A stretch of 64,000 nt of DNA from Ferruginibacter sp. (lineage in GTDB: Bacteria > Bacteroidota > Bacteroidia > Chitinophagales > Chitinophagaceae). The notes below the pieces were generated by a model that was not told the origin of the DNA, did not search any database, and worked only from the letters and a program-made list of their open reading frames with translations. Both the position numbers and the translations under genes were made by a program. The DNA is taken from contig JAHBTM010000001.1 in assembly GCA_019638635.1 (NCBI GenBank), positions 55,200-119,199 of the forward strand. Direction: 5' to 3'. Of this stretch, positions 46,867-55,995 are shown piece after piece (position 1 is the first letter of the stretch; each line of letters starts with the position of its first letter).

Positions 46867-48144
46867 ATGAACCGCACTGAAATGCCCCCCATCAAAGATG
46901 CTTTGCATTTTGATCTCCGGCTCAAACCCTACGATTATTATGAACTCCACAATGGTGTTCCCGTGTATGCCATTCATGCGGGTGCACAGGAAGTGCTGCA
47001 ACTGGAACTCGTTTTTTATGCAGGAAACTTTTATGAGCCACAAAAAGGCGTTGCTGCTGCCACCAATTTTTTACTGAAGAACGGTACGCAACATCGCACT
47101 GCATTTCAAATCAACGAAGACTTTGAATACTATGGTGCCTATTGCAATCGGGCGTGTTACAACGAAACAGCAGTTATCTCCCTGCACACCTTAAGCAAAC
47201 ACACGGAGAAGTTGTTGCCGGTGCTGGAAGATATGATCAGCAACAGCACCATGCCCGAAGAAGAGCTGTTGATTTATAAACAAAATTCGATACAACGCCT
47301 CACTGTCAATCTGAAGAAATCGGAGTTTGTTGCAGACCGTCTCATCAACGGATATTTGTACGGAACGGCTCATCCGTACGGCATGTCTAGTATGCCGTTA
47401 GATATTGAAGCAATTTCTCTGGAAAAGATTCGTGCGTTTTATGAAAAGTATTACCAAACCGGACAATGTGCCATTTTTGTTGCAGGGCACCTTCCATCGA
47501 ATCTGATGGAGTTACTGAATCGTTTTTTAGGTGGATTGAAATTATCGAAGCCCTCCTTTACAACACCGAACATTCAGCCATCACCGGCTGCAACAAAAAA
47601 ATACCGAGTAGAGAATGATGCACAGGGTGTACAAGGTGCAATCCGTATCGCCACACCCTTCCCCAATCGCCATCATCCCGATTTTAAAAAGGTGATGGTA
47701 CTGAACACCGTATTCGGAGGTTTTTTTGGATCCAGGCTGATGAGCAACATCCGCGAAGAAAAAGGCTACACCTATGGTATTTACAGCTATTTGCAGAATC
47801 ATATCGCCACCACTGCGTGGATGATTAGTACAGAGGCCGGTAAAGATGTTTCGGAAGCGGCTATTGCAGAAGTGTACCACGAAATGTTGAAACTACAGTC
47901 GGAACCGGTGGAAGCAGAGGAACTGATGCTCGTTAAAAATTATATGCTGGGTTCTATCCTGGGCGATCTGGATGGACCCTTCCACATGATTAGCCGCTGG
48001 AAAAACATAATCCTCAATGGAGTGGATGCCTCATACTTTGATGAATCTATCCGGGTGATTAAATCCATCTCACCGGAAGAATTACAGCAACTCGCCGTTC
48101 AATATCTGCAACCCGAAAAGTTTTATGAGTTAGTGGTTGTGTAA
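46867..48144 (+). CDS. M16 family peptidase, non-catalytic partner
   Basis: 425 residues with M16 fold features (LELVFYAGNFYEPQKGVAAATNFLL, GTAHPYGM, RLMSNIREEKGYTYGIYSYL). The HxxEH motif is absent: the corresponding place reads AAATNFLLKNG. It therefore supplies the R/Y-containing half (REEKGYTYG) of a heterodimer with the upstream gene, as in mitochondrial processing peptidase. It is translated from the same message. Confidence 0.92.
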   Translation: MNRTEMPPIKDALHFDLRLKPYDYYELHNGVPVYAIHAGAQEVLQLELVFYAGNFYEPQKGVAAATNFLLKNGTQHRTAFQINEDFEYYGAYCNRACYNETAVISLHTLSKHTEKLLPVLEDMISNSTMPEEELLIYKQNSIQRLTVNLKKSEFVADRLINGYLYGTAHPYGMSSMPLDIEAISLEKIRAFYEKYYQTGQCAIFVAGHLPSNLMELLNRFLGGLKLSKPSFTTPNIQPSPAATKKYRVENDAQGVQGAIRIATPFPNRHHPDFKKVMVLNTVFGGFFGSRLMSNIREEKGYTYGIYSYLQNHIATTAWMISTEAGKDVSEAAIAEVYHEMLKLQSEPVEAEELMLVKNYMLGSILGDLDGPFHMISRWKNIILNGVDASYFDESIRVIKSISPEELQQLAVQYLQPEKFYELVVV

Positions 48145-48196
48145 GGAGATAAAATTTAGTACAAAAGGCTTTCAACCCTTGAATGCATAGCATCTC

Positions 48197-48227
48197 TTGA
48201 TGCAAATCATTTTATCCTGTACCTTCA
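48197..48227 (+). promoter_or_regulatory. Promoter of the holin-like gene
   Basis: TTG (48197-48199), a 20-base spacer and TACCTTCA (48220-48227, two changes from TAnnTTTG) lie 20 bases before the ATG at 48248. Confidence 0.5.
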
Positions 48228-48247
48228 CTGTACATAAAAGTACCGTC

Positions 48248-48601
48248 ATGAATTTTCTGTTACGCATTCTCATCACCGCTGTGGTTGCCTATGTACTCAC
48301 TCAAATTATGAAGGGAGTGCACATGGAAAATTTTTGGGCGGCTTTATTGTTTGCATTAGTGCTGGCAGTAGTGAACGGTTTCGTGCGGCCCATCTTAATC
48401 CTTTTTACCATACCCATTACACTGCTCACGATGGGCTTGTTCTTACTGGTTATCAATGCCCTGATGATTTTATTGGTTGATGCCCTGCTTGATCAGGTTA
48501 CGGTAGACAACTTCTAGTGGGCATTGTTGTTCAGCATTACCTTATCTCTGGTGAGCGCATCGGTTCAATCCTGGATACAAAAGAGTGAGGACAAGGAATA
48601 A
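48248..48601 (+). pseudogene. Phage holin family 4 (PF04020-like) membrane protein with in-frame TAG
   Basis: From the ATG at 48248 the frame reads a typical small multi-helix membrane protein (MNFLLRILITAVVAYVLTQI, then NGFVRPILILFTIPITLLTMGLFL). A TAG at 48515-48517 gives 89 residues. The same frame continues after the TAG with WALLFSITLSLVSASVQSWI and stops at TAA 48599. In the family this last helix normally follows a GFWWALLFS-type sequence, so the TAG most likely replaces a Trp codon (TGG). The product is truncated, or the stop is an error or is read through. Homologues are chromosomal membrane proteins of unknown function, despite the holin name. Confidence 0.8.
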
Positions 48602-48667
48602 GGGCTTTCGTTCGAACCAGGCTGTATCCTTCTTTACGTACGCACTTTTCAACCCCATCCTGCGTGC

Positions 48668-48698
48668 AACGGCTTCCGGTTCTGCCGTTTCTTTTTTT
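48668..48698 (+). terminator. Rho-independent terminator after the holin-like gene
   Basis: The stem AACGGC/GCCGTT (48668-48673 with 48684-48689) with a 10-base loop runs into TTCTTTTTTTAT. Confidence 0.75.
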
Positions 48699-48726
48699 AT
48701 TTGCTTAATTAGTTTGAAATTCGCGC

Positions 48727-50718
48727 ATGGAATTTTCAAGAGGTACTTTAACCAACCCCGAACTGGTAAACTTATACAAGGCCATTTTGTTGCCGCGTAT
48801 GATTGAAGAAAAGATGCTGGTGCTGTTGCGCCAGGGAAAAATCAGTAAATGGTTCAGCGGTATTGGCCAGGAAGCTATTTCAGCAGGTGTAACCGCGGCA
48901 TTACACTCGGATGAATGGATTATGCCTCTCCACCGGAACCTTGGTGTGTTTACCGGTAGAAAGATGCCACTGAGTAAATTGTTCATGCAATGGCAGGGCA
49001 ATAAAGAAGGATACAGCAAAGGCCGCGAACGCAGCTTCCACTTCGGTTCACGTGAACACCATATCTGTGGGATGATTTCGCACCTGGGCCCGCAACTGGC
49101 TATTGCAGATGGAGTGGCATTAGCGCATAAGCTTCGCCGTGAGGATAAGGTATCACTTGCTTTTTCGGGCGATGGGGGTACCAGCGAAGGCGATTTTCAT
49201 GAAGCACTGAACACCGCAGCAGTATGGGATTTACCGGTTATATTTATTGTGGAGAACAACGGGTACGGACTCAGCACACCGGTGAATGAACAGTATCGTT
49301 GCAAACATATTGTGGATAAGGCCCTGGGTTATGGCATGGAAGGGGTGCAAATTGATGGCAACAATATCCTAGCAGTGTATGATACCATCAAAGGTGTGAG
49401 AGAGTACTGCATAAAAAATCAGAAACCGTATTTAGTGGAATGCATGACTTTCAGAATGCGCGGACACGAAGAAGCCAGCGGAGTAAAGTATGTGCCACCT
49501 CATTTGTTTGAAGAATGGGAGAAAAAAGACCCGATTAAAAACTACGAACAATGGCTGATAGAAGAAGGTGTGATGACGCCCACAGAAGTAGAAGCCATAC
49601 GCTCAGAAAACCGGCAGTATATTGAAAGCGAATTGAATACCGCTTATGCGGCCGGTGAAATTGTACCGGACACAGCTGAAGAATTAAGAGATGTGTATGC
49701 ACCTACTAAACCCCTGGCACCCGTGAAAGAGCCGCTGAGTGAAGGTGCTCAAGGCACAGAGATGAAATTTATCGGGGCACTCAGTCAGGCTTTAGATATG
49801 TCATTGCAACAACATCCTAATCTGGTATTGATGGGACAAGACATTGCGGAATACGGAGGGGCGTTTAAAGTAACCGAAGGTTTTGTACAACGTTATAGTA
49901 AAGAGCGCATTCGAAATACACCGTTGTGTGAAAGTGCCATCGTAGGTGCAGCACTGGGGCTTAGCCTTGAAGGATATAAATCAGTTATGGAAATGCAGTT
50001 TGCAGATTTTGTAACGGTAGGGTTTAACCAAATTGTAAATAATCTGGCAAAGATTCACTACCGGTGGGGGCAAAACGCAGATGTGGTGATACGCATGCCC
50101 ACAGGTGGCGGCGTAGGTGCCGGTCCGTTTCACAGTCAAAGCAATGAAGCATGGTTTACGCATGTTCCCGGATTGAAAGTAGTATATCCCTCCACGCCTG
50201 CAGAAGCTAAAGGGTTAATGATAGCAGCCATCAACGATCCTAACCCGGTGATGTTTTTTGAACACAAAGGGTTGTATAGAAGTGTAAGCGGGCACGTGCC
50301 GGAATCGTACTACGAAATCGAAATCGGGAAAGCGCGCACCGCATTACAGGGAGACGATCTCACCATCATTACCTACGGCGCCGGTGTACATTGGGCACTG
50401 GAATATGCAAGGAAACATCGTGATGTTTCTATTGAAATCCTCGATCTGCGCACGTTGCTGCCACTCGATTATACAGCCATTGAACAGGCCGTTCGCAAAA
50501 CAGGAAAAGTATTGTTGTTGCACGAAGACACCTTAACCGGAGGCATCGGCGGAGAAATTGCTGCTTGGATTGCCGAACATTGTTTTTCGTATTTGGATGC
50601 ACCGGTGTTGCGTTGCGCTAGCCTCGACACACCCATACCATTCAACATAGCACTGGAGAAAAACTTTATGGCGTACACCAGGCTCGATGCGTATGTACAG
50701 CGGTTGATGCAATATTAG
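48727..50718 (+). CDS. 2-oxoacid dehydrogenase E1, alpha and beta subunits fused
   Basis: 663 residues. The N-terminal half (1 to about 330) is the E1 alpha fold, with the thiamine diphosphate site GDGGTSEGDFHEALNTAAV and ENNGYGLSTP. The C-terminal half (from about 345) is the E1 beta fold with MGQDIAEYGGAFKVTEGF, NTPLCESAIVGAALGLS, MPTGGGVGAGPFHSQS and ILDLRTLLPLD. It decarboxylates a 2-oxoacid and passes the acyl group to the lipoyl E2. The sequence resembles branched-chain or acetoin-type E1 more than homodimeric pyruvate E1; the exact substrate cannot be read. E2 and E3 genes are not adjacent. Confidence 0.92.
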   Translation: MEFSRGTLTNPELVNLYKAILLPRMIEEKMLVLLRQGKISKWFSGIGQEAISAGVTAALHSDEWIMPLHRNLGVFTGRKMPLSKLFMQWQGNKEGYSKGRERSFHFGSREHHICGMISHLGPQLAIADGVALAHKLRREDKVSLAFSGDGGTSEGDFHEALNTAAVWDLPVIFIVENNGYGLSTPVNEQYRCKHIVDKALGYGMEGVQIDGNNILAVYDTIKGVREYCIKNQKPYLVECMTFRMRGHEEASGVKYVPPHLFEEWEKKDPIKNYEQWLIEEGVMTPTEVEAIRSENRQYIESELNTAYAAGEIVPDTAEELRDVYAPTKPLAPVKEPLSEGAQGTEMKFIGALSQALDMSLQQHPNLVLMGQDIAEYGGAFKVTEGFVQRYSKERIRNTPLCESAIVGAALGLSLEGYKSVMEMQFADFVTVGFNQIVNNLAKIHYRWGQNADVVIRMPTGGGVGAGPFHSQSNEAWFTHVPGLKVVYPSTPAEAKGLMIAAINDPNPVMFFEHKGLYRSVSGHVPESYYEIEIGKARTALQGDDLTIITYGAGVHWALEYARKHRDVSIEILDLRTLLPLDYTAIEQAVRKTGKVLLLHEDTLTGGIGGEIAAWIAEHCFSYLDAPVLRCASLDTPIPFNIALEKNFMAYTRLDAYVQRLMQY

Positions 50719-50833
50719 ATAGTAATAGATTTCTTTCCTGCTGCATTAGAACGATAGTATCTGTGAGTTAGCGTGAAATGGTTTTTCTTCTATGGTTTGC
50801 TGAACATGTGGAAGTAAAAAGCATTCTTCTTTA

Positions 50834-51043
50834 ACCACAAAGTGCACAAAGTAACATGGAGTACACAATAATTTTCTCTGTGTACTTTGTGTACACTCCG
50901 TGTGCTTTGTGGTAAAAAACATTCACCACAAAGAGCACAATGAAAACCACTGAGTCTACAAAAATTACCTCTGCGCGCTTTGTAAAAACTCCGTGTGCTT
51001 TGTGGTAAAAAACATTCACCACAAAGAGCACAAAGAAAATATA
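50834..51043. repeat. CACAAAG-type inverted-repeat block
   Basis: ACCACAAAGTGCACAAAG (50834-) and its imperfect inverse ending TGTGCTTTGTGGT (to 50912) form arms of about 34 bases around a short AT-rich centre. A second unit follows, running from CACCACAAAGAGCACAA (50924-) to GTGTGCTTTGTGGT (about 51005), and a half unit CACCACAAAGAGCACAAAG lies at about 51017-51035. TGTGGTAAAAAACATTCACCACAAAGAGCACAA is repeated almost exactly at the two junctions. The block fills the space between two genes; no reading frame is supported. The 115 bases before it (50719-50833) show nothing recognisable. Confidence 0.8.
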
Positions 51044-51054
51044 AGTTACTTGTA

Positions 51055-52287
51055 TTATTTTCTTAACATCGGCACCCAACGCTTATACGTCAAACACCTC
51101 CACACCCACTCTATTGGTCCGAATCGGAAAAAATACAACCAGAAATGGCTGAAAACAATTTGCAACACAAAATACACTATTCCGAAAAGTAACTGATACA
51201 AGTGCCCTAACTGTTGCGCATACCCTAAACCTACACCTAAAAAAATCAGGGCGCAACCCAAGCTTTGTAACATATAATTACTGAAGGCCATCTTACCCAC
51301 GGGTTGCAGTACCCGAAGTATATGGTTGAAAATCTTTTGTTTCCACGCCAGGGCCAGGAGAGCCACATAACCCAATGCCATCGGAGCAACTGCAAAAGCA
51401 TATACAATGGTTTGATACAAACCGGCCACTTCCAAATTTTCATACGCTCGGTTGCTTTTCATCTGATAGGCCAGCAACACATTCAGGGGCAACCCGATGA
51501 TCAATCCTACAACAGCTATTTTTTTCAGCAGTGCGGTATTACTCAGCAACTGACGGTAGTTGTAATTTTTACCCAAGGCATAACCTATATAAAACATCCC
51601 CAGCACTTTAAAAATGCGACTTTCAAAATACAAGCCACCATAGCGAAAGAAAAACCCCGACACATTGATTTTCCATAATTGCATCCATGTTTTAGTTTGC
51701 TCAACCGGAGGGGCAGAGAAATCAATTTCAAACCGGGTGTCTAACCCTACTCCTGTTTTATATAGCCATTCATACGGCACACGAAAGGCCGGAATCCATT
51801 TCATCGCACTGTAATGAACAATCGGAAGCAAAATCAAAACACCTCCGGCAATGGCCAGTTTTTTGGGTGCTACATTTCTTACAGGATACAAGCATAACAA
51901 GGCTGTCAGGGCATAAAAAGCTACAATGTCACCAAACCAAAGCAGCACCAAATGCATCAATCCCAAGAAAAGCATACCCCACAACCGGCGAAACAGCATT
52001 CCTGTGTGCTGTAATCCGGAGTCTGTCATTTTCTGATATTGCAATGCAAATCCCCAACCAAACAACAAACTGAAAATGGAATAAAACTTTCCTTCGAAAA
52101 AAACTTTTTTCAAAAACGAAACCTCATCGTCCCAGGCATGATGGAAAGGTCCGCTGTTGTTCCCAAAATTGAGAGAGAGATAATTCAGGTTAGCAATAAA
52201 AATACCCAGAATGGCAAAACCCCTCAGGGCATCCATAAACACTTCCCTTTCATGAGGAGCCGGAAGAAGCGGGGTGGTTTGTTTCAT
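51055..52287 (-). CDS. DUF418 family inner-membrane protein
   Basis: 410 residues with about ten hydrophobic helices. The N-terminus RGFAILGIFIANL is the family hallmark (RGFALLGIxxxN), and the C-terminal DUF418 region contains LQPVGKMAFSNYMLQSL and FSHFWLYFFRFGPIEWVWRCLTY. The family is related to acyltransferase-3 and heparan-acetyltransferase-like membrane proteins, with no established reaction. It lies 44 bases after the MsrB-fusion gene on the same strand. A small inverted repeat (TTGCC/GGCAA, 52288-52307) occupies that gap. Confidence 0.9.
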   Translation of the reverse strand: MKQTTPLLPAPHEREVFMDALRGFAILGIFIANLNYLSLNFGNNSGPFHHAWDDEVSFLKKVFFEGKFYSIFSLLFGWGFALQYQKMTDSGLQHTGMLFRRLWGMLFLGLMHLVLLWFGDIVAFYALTALLCLYPVRNVAPKKLAIAGGVLILLPIVHYSAMKWIPAFRVPYEWLYKTGVGLDTRFEIDFSAPPVEQTKTWMQLWKINVSGFFFRYGGLYFESRIFKVLGMFYIGYALGKNYNYRQLLSNTALLKKIAVVGLIIGLPLNVLLAYQMKSNRAYENLEVAGLYQTIVYAFAVAPMALGYVALLALAWKQKIFNHILRVLQPVGKMAFSNYMLQSLGCALIFLGVGLGYAQQLGHLYQLLFGIVYFVLQIVFSHFWLYFFRFGPIEWVWRCLTYKRWVPMLRK

Positions 52288-52331
52288 TTGCCCGATTTAT
52301 CAGGCAATATATTCATTCCTGAGGAGGATTT

Positions 52332-53516
52332 TTATTCAGCCGGTATAAATTTCAGGGAAATGGAATTCACACAATGACGCGTATTCTTATCCGTAAATCC
52401 TTCACCCAAAAATACGTGACCCAAATGCCCACCGCATTGATTGCATATAATTTCCGTGCGTTGCCCATCCGGATCAGGGATTCTTTTTACAGCACCCGGT
52501 ATTTCTTCATCAAAACTTGGCCAGCCGCAATTGGAGTTGAATTTATCGTCAGACCGGTACAGTGGCGCATTACAACGCTTGCAGGTATACGTACCTTTGG
52601 CTTTATGGTTGTTGAAGGTTCCGGTGTAAGGGCGTTCTGTGCCTTTGTGCACAATCACCCATTCTTCTTCAGGTGTGAGCGGATTCCATTTCATAGCGGA
52701 AGGTTTAATAGTGTCTTTTGCGTCAGGACTAATCGGTGTTTTGTTTGCCCATTGGGGCTTGGTTAATCTGAGAAAACGCTGATACGCATACAAACTTTGT
52801 AAGATGTATGAATTGAAAAGCACCTCATCGGCCGCCCGTGTAAAAGATGCAGTAGGCCGGTACCATAATAAAAAAGAATCCAGCACAGGTCCTTGTAACT
52901 GGGTAATGCGCTGCACGTTTGTTTTACTGAAACGGTAACTTACATATTTTTCATCTTCCTGATCTAAAAGCCGCTGCTGGAACGCCTTTAGCCGTTTGGT
53001 ACGCCTCACCCTGAAAACATTGATAATTTCGTTCAAATCCGCTCCCACGGCTCCGTCAGGTGAAACTGAGGTGGAAAGGCCCGGTCGTTCAAAATTGAAC
53101 ACATTGGCATAGGTTTCCCGGTTTTCAATAGAATCTTGCTGATAGCTTTTGGCGTACACTTTTACCTCATCTATAACTTTATACTTTGAAGGAACGCGAA
53201 TTCCCAGTGATAGGTTGAACTGGAAGCGATCGGGTATTTCCGCGACAGCAAATTTCACGGTCGGTTTCCCCGCAAAAACGAAGGTGATGGAATCGTCCGG
53301 AAAAACAGGAATGGAATAACCTCCAATAGAATCGGTGAGGGTGTACGCTCCACGGGTGGTGGTTACCAACACATCAGCCACACCGTTTACACGGGTGTTA
53401 TCGTACACGGTTCCACTTACAGTAAATTGTGCCAGGCTGCACAGCGGAACCAACAATATTGTAATGAGTATGAACAGTCTCATAACCGGCCGGTGCAATC
53501 TAAGTAACCCGTTCAT
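52332..53516 (-). CDS. msrB: Exported carboxypeptidase-regulatory-like domain fused to methionine sulfoxide reductase B
   Basis: 394 residues. A signal sequence (hydrophobic core [17 protein letters not shown]) is followed by a CarboxypepD_reg-like beta domain ([21 protein letters not shown]) and a helical part ([25 protein letters not shown]). From about residue 275 comes a complete MsrB: zinc CxxC pairs CKRC and [19 protein letters not shown], and the catalytic Cys in [11 protein letters not shown]. MsrB reduces methionine-R-sulfoxide; the signal peptide would place it in the periplasm. The start at 53516 overlaps the purN stop (TAATG), which supports coupling; an ATG at 53483 is an alternative. 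The first part normally looks like a free-standing protein, so the fusion is notable. Confidence 0.9.
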   Translation of the reverse strand: MNGLLRLHRPVMRLFILITILLVPLCSLAQFTVSGTVYDNTRVNGVADVLVTTTRGAYTLTDSIGGYSIPVFPDDSITFVFAGKPTVKFAVAEIPDRFQFNLSLGIRVPSKYKVIDEVKVYAKSYQQDSIENRETYANVFNFERPGLSTSVSPDGAVGADLNEIINVFRVRRTKRLKAFQQRLLDQEDEKYVSYRFSKTNVQRITQLQGPVLDSFLLWYRPTASFTRAADEVLFNSYILQSLYAYQRFLRLTKPQWANKTPISPDAKDTIKPSAMKWNPLTPEEEWVIVHKGTERPYTGTFNNHKAKGTYTCKRCNAPLYRSDDKFNSNCGWPSFDEEIPGAVKRIPDPDGQRTEIICNQCGGHLGHVFLGEGFTDKNTRHCVNSISLKFIPAE

Positions 53517-54409
53517 TACTTTTTTGTATTTAACGCGTTTTTTGCGTTTTGCACTATCCGGGCAACCACTTCAGGATAATGTGTATGTTCCAGGGCATGG
53601 ATTTTTTTAGCCAGTGTTTCCGGGGTTTCGCCGGGTGTAATGGCACAGGTTGCCTGAAAAATCGTTTCTCCATGATCATACTGTTCATCCACATAATGAA
53701 TGGTTATTCCGCTTTCTGCGGCACCGGAGGCAATAACAGCCTCGTGTACACGATTTCCATACATACCCTTACCACCATGCAATGGCAGTAATGCCGGGTG
53801 CAGGTTAACCATTTTTCGGGGGAAGAGTTGAACCAGTGCGGGAGGAATTTTAAAGAGAAAGCCTGCCAGTATGAGCCAGTCGGTTCGCTTTTTAAACATC
53901 TTATTATGTACACCACTTTCCAGTGCTGCCCTGGTAAGGTGTAACACCGGGATGTCAAATTCATCGGCAATCTTGATGACGCCGGCATCGGGTTTATTAC
54001 ACACAATCATTGTTACGTGTGCCAGTTTGCTTCTTTCTTTATCGAGGTTGAAGTATTCTATCAGTTTGCGGGCATTGCTTCCGGCCCCTGAGGCAAACAC
54101 TGCCAAACGTGCCGGCTCCGGAATTTTCGGCAAAAGGCCCATACGGGAAAGTATCTTTCGTTCATAGTGCCAGAAAAAACTGAATTGTCCGAACAAAAAC
54201 CCGAAAAACAACAGCAACACCTGATAGCCAATCAGTAGCATACCTATTTTCAGTGACCACCAGGTGAATGAAAACTTTTCTACTGATAACCAACTGGTAA
54301 TCTGTGCACTAATCCAGGCAGTGGTGGTTCCGGTGAAGCCAAAGGCTACCATCACCCAAAAAAAACGCCATCCTGAAATACCCCACTTCTTTTGCAGCTT
54401 GTCGAACAT
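53516..54409 (-). CDS. purN: DUF6787 membrane domain fused to phosphoribosylglycinamide formyltransferase
   Basis: 297 residues. The first 90 or so form a two-helix membrane domain of the DUF6787 type ([20 protein letters not shown], then [15 protein letters not shown]). From residue 100 a full PurN follows: [34 protein letters not shown], and [18 protein letters not shown]. The catalytic Asn, His and Asp are present, matching Asn106, His108 and Asp144 of the E. coli enzyme. It transfers a formyl group from 10-formyl-THF to GAR in purine synthesis. E. coli PurN is about 212 residues and soluble, so here the enzyme appears tethered to the inner membrane. The next gene overlaps its stop codon. 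Confidence 0.92.
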   Translation of the reverse strand: MFDKLQKKWGISGWRFFWVMVAFGFTGTTTAWISAQITSWLSVEKFSFTWWSLKIGMLLIGYQVLLLFFGFLFGQFSFFWHYERKILSRMGLLPKIPEPARLAVFASGAGSNARKLIEYFNLDKERSKLAHVTMIVCNKPDAGVIKIADEFDIPVLHLTRAALESGVHNKMFKKRTDWLILAGFLFKIPPALVQLFPRKMVNLHPALLPLHGGKGMYGNRVHEAVIASGAAESGITIHYVDEQYDHGETIFQATCAITPGETPETLAKKIHALEHTHYPEVVARIVQNAKNALNTKK

Positions 54410-54575
54410 GATTTTTTACCGGTGTTGATGAACGCGGATGCAAAAATGCGGGCAAATATTTAAACCGTGGCTTTTTAGGCAATTTTACGGCTTACAAAAA
54501 CATGACAATTGGAGCGAATCCTCCATGTAAATTGCTGAAAGTCAAGCCAGCTAACGAAAAAAAATTAACAAGATG

Positions 54576-54608
54576 TTGATATTTTATCATCAACCTGTCT
54601 TATGTTTG
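54576..54608 (+). promoter_or_regulatory. Promoter of the Alternative Complex III operon
   Basis: TTG (54576-54578), a 22-base spacer and TATGTTTG (54601-54608) match both consensus boxes. The box makes the in-frame ATG at 54602 impossible as a start and supports ATG 54650. Confidence 0.7.
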
Positions 54609-54649
54609 CACCTGAATTCGGAAATTTTCCACATTTTCACCTGACTGAT

Positions 54650-55930
54650 ATGAGTAGCTACAGAACATTCTTTAACAAATTTTTCGTTAGCATTCTCCTC
54701 GTTTTCTTTGTTGTTTCTACTGCATTTGCGCAAGACGGCGAGGCTCTTTTCAAAGCCAATTGTGCTTCTTGCCATAAGGTAGATGCTGATCTTGCAGGCC
54801 CTGCCTTAAAGGGTTGGAGAGACCGTGCACCGGAAGGTGACTGGATTTACAAATGGATTAAGAATCCATCTGCAATGATTGCTACGGATGCTTACGCCAA
54901 ATCCATGTTTGAAAAGTGGAAGCCCACTGTAATGACTGCGTTTTCTCATTTAACCAATGAGGAAATTGATGCCATCATGAAGTATGTGGATGACTATGTA
55001 CCACCAGTAGCTGCTACCCCTGTGGCGGGTGCGGTAGCTGGTGCTGCTGAAGGATCAGATAACACATTATTGTACGGAATCCTCACGTTGGTATTGGCTT
55101 TGGTGAGTTTCATCCTCTTGCAAATCAACAGCAACCTGCGTAAGCTGACAGATGAAAAAGAAGGAGTTATTCGGGGTGAGCCGGTTCCGTTCTATCGCAA
55201 TAAAGCGTACATCATGACGGCTATCCTCGCACTCTTTGCGGTGGGTGGATATGTTACCATCAATGCAGCGATTGATTTGGGAAGAGAGAAAGGATACCAA
55301 CCCCTGCAACCTATTTACTATTCTCATAAAGTGCATGCCGGCGTAAACCAAATCAGTTGCCTGTATTGCCACGGTGGTGCAGAGCAGGGTAAACATGCCA
55401 ATATACCTTCCGTAAACGTGTGTATGAACTGCCACGTTGCGGTGAAAGAATACAAAGGAGACCCTATTATACGTGAAGATGGAAGAGAAGTAAATGGTAC
55501 AGCAGAAATTAAAAAGCTGTATGCTTATGCGGGATGGAATCCGGATAAAGGAGAATATAATCCCGACAATAATGGCGATGGTTTACCGGATGGTTCCCGC
55601 CCAATCGAATGGGTGCGCATCCACAACCTGCCTGATCACGTATATTTTAACCACAGCCAACACGTAAAAGTGGGTAACGTTCAATGCCAAACCTGTCACG
55701 GAAACGTACAGGATATGGATGAAGTGTACCAGTTTGCTGACCTGAGCATGGGTTGGTGCGTGAATTGCCACCGCGAAACCAAGGTTGATTTCCTGAACAA
55801 GGAAACCGGCGAAGGCAACAGATTCTACGGCATTTATGAGAAGTTTCATAATGATTTAAAGAACAAAAAAATGGATAGTGTTACGGTAGAGCATATCGGT
55901 GGGTTAGACTGCCAGAAGTGCCACTACTAA
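54650..55930 (+). CDS. actA: Alternative Complex III subunit ActA, multihaem cytochrome c
   Basis: 426 residues from the ATG at 54650, with a signal peptide (VSILLVFFVVSTAFAQ). Six CxxCH haem sites are visible: CASCH in an N-terminal mono-haem domain, then after a membrane helix (about residues 145-165) and another helix (about 190-215) CLYCH, CMNCH, CQTCH, CVNCH and CQKCH. The five C-terminal sites match the pentahaem core; the N-terminal cytochrome c domain is an extra. The subunit carries electrons from menaquinol to the periplasmic acceptor. It heads an operon with actB to actF. Confidence 0.95.
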   Translation: MSSYRTFFNKFFVSILLVFFVVSTAFAQDGEALFKANCASCHKVDADLAGPALKGWRDRAPEGDWIYKWIKNPSAMIATDAYAKSMFEKWKPTVMTAFSHLTNEEIDAIMKYVDDYVPPVAATPVAGAVAGAAEGSDNTLLYGILTLVLALVSFILLQINSNLRKLTDEKEGVIRGEPVPFYRNKAYIMTAILALFAVGGYVTINAAIDLGREKGYQPLQPIYYSHKVHAGVNQISCLYCHGGAEQGKHANIPSVNVCMNCHVAVKEYKGDPIIREDGREVNGTAEIKKLYAYAGWNPDKGEYNPDNNGDGLPDGSRPIEWVRIHNLPDHVYFNHSQHVKVGNVQCQTCHGNVQDMDEVYQFADLSMGWCVNCHRETKVDFLNKETGEGNRFYGIYEKFHNDLKNKKMDSVTVEHIGGLDCQKCHY

Positions 55931-55995
55931 ACCTGTTCAGAGAGAAACTGCATTCATTTATTTATCACTAAATAACCCGCTTGGGTTTGGGGAAT

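Noticed and set aside
50834-51043. Possible CRISPR array in the CACAAAG block
   Set aside because: Units are inverted rather than direct, lengths are irregular and there are no unique spacers of equal size.
53335-53610. Plus-strand frames across the MsrB-fusion and purN genes
   Set aside because: Shadows of well-supported minus-strand genes.
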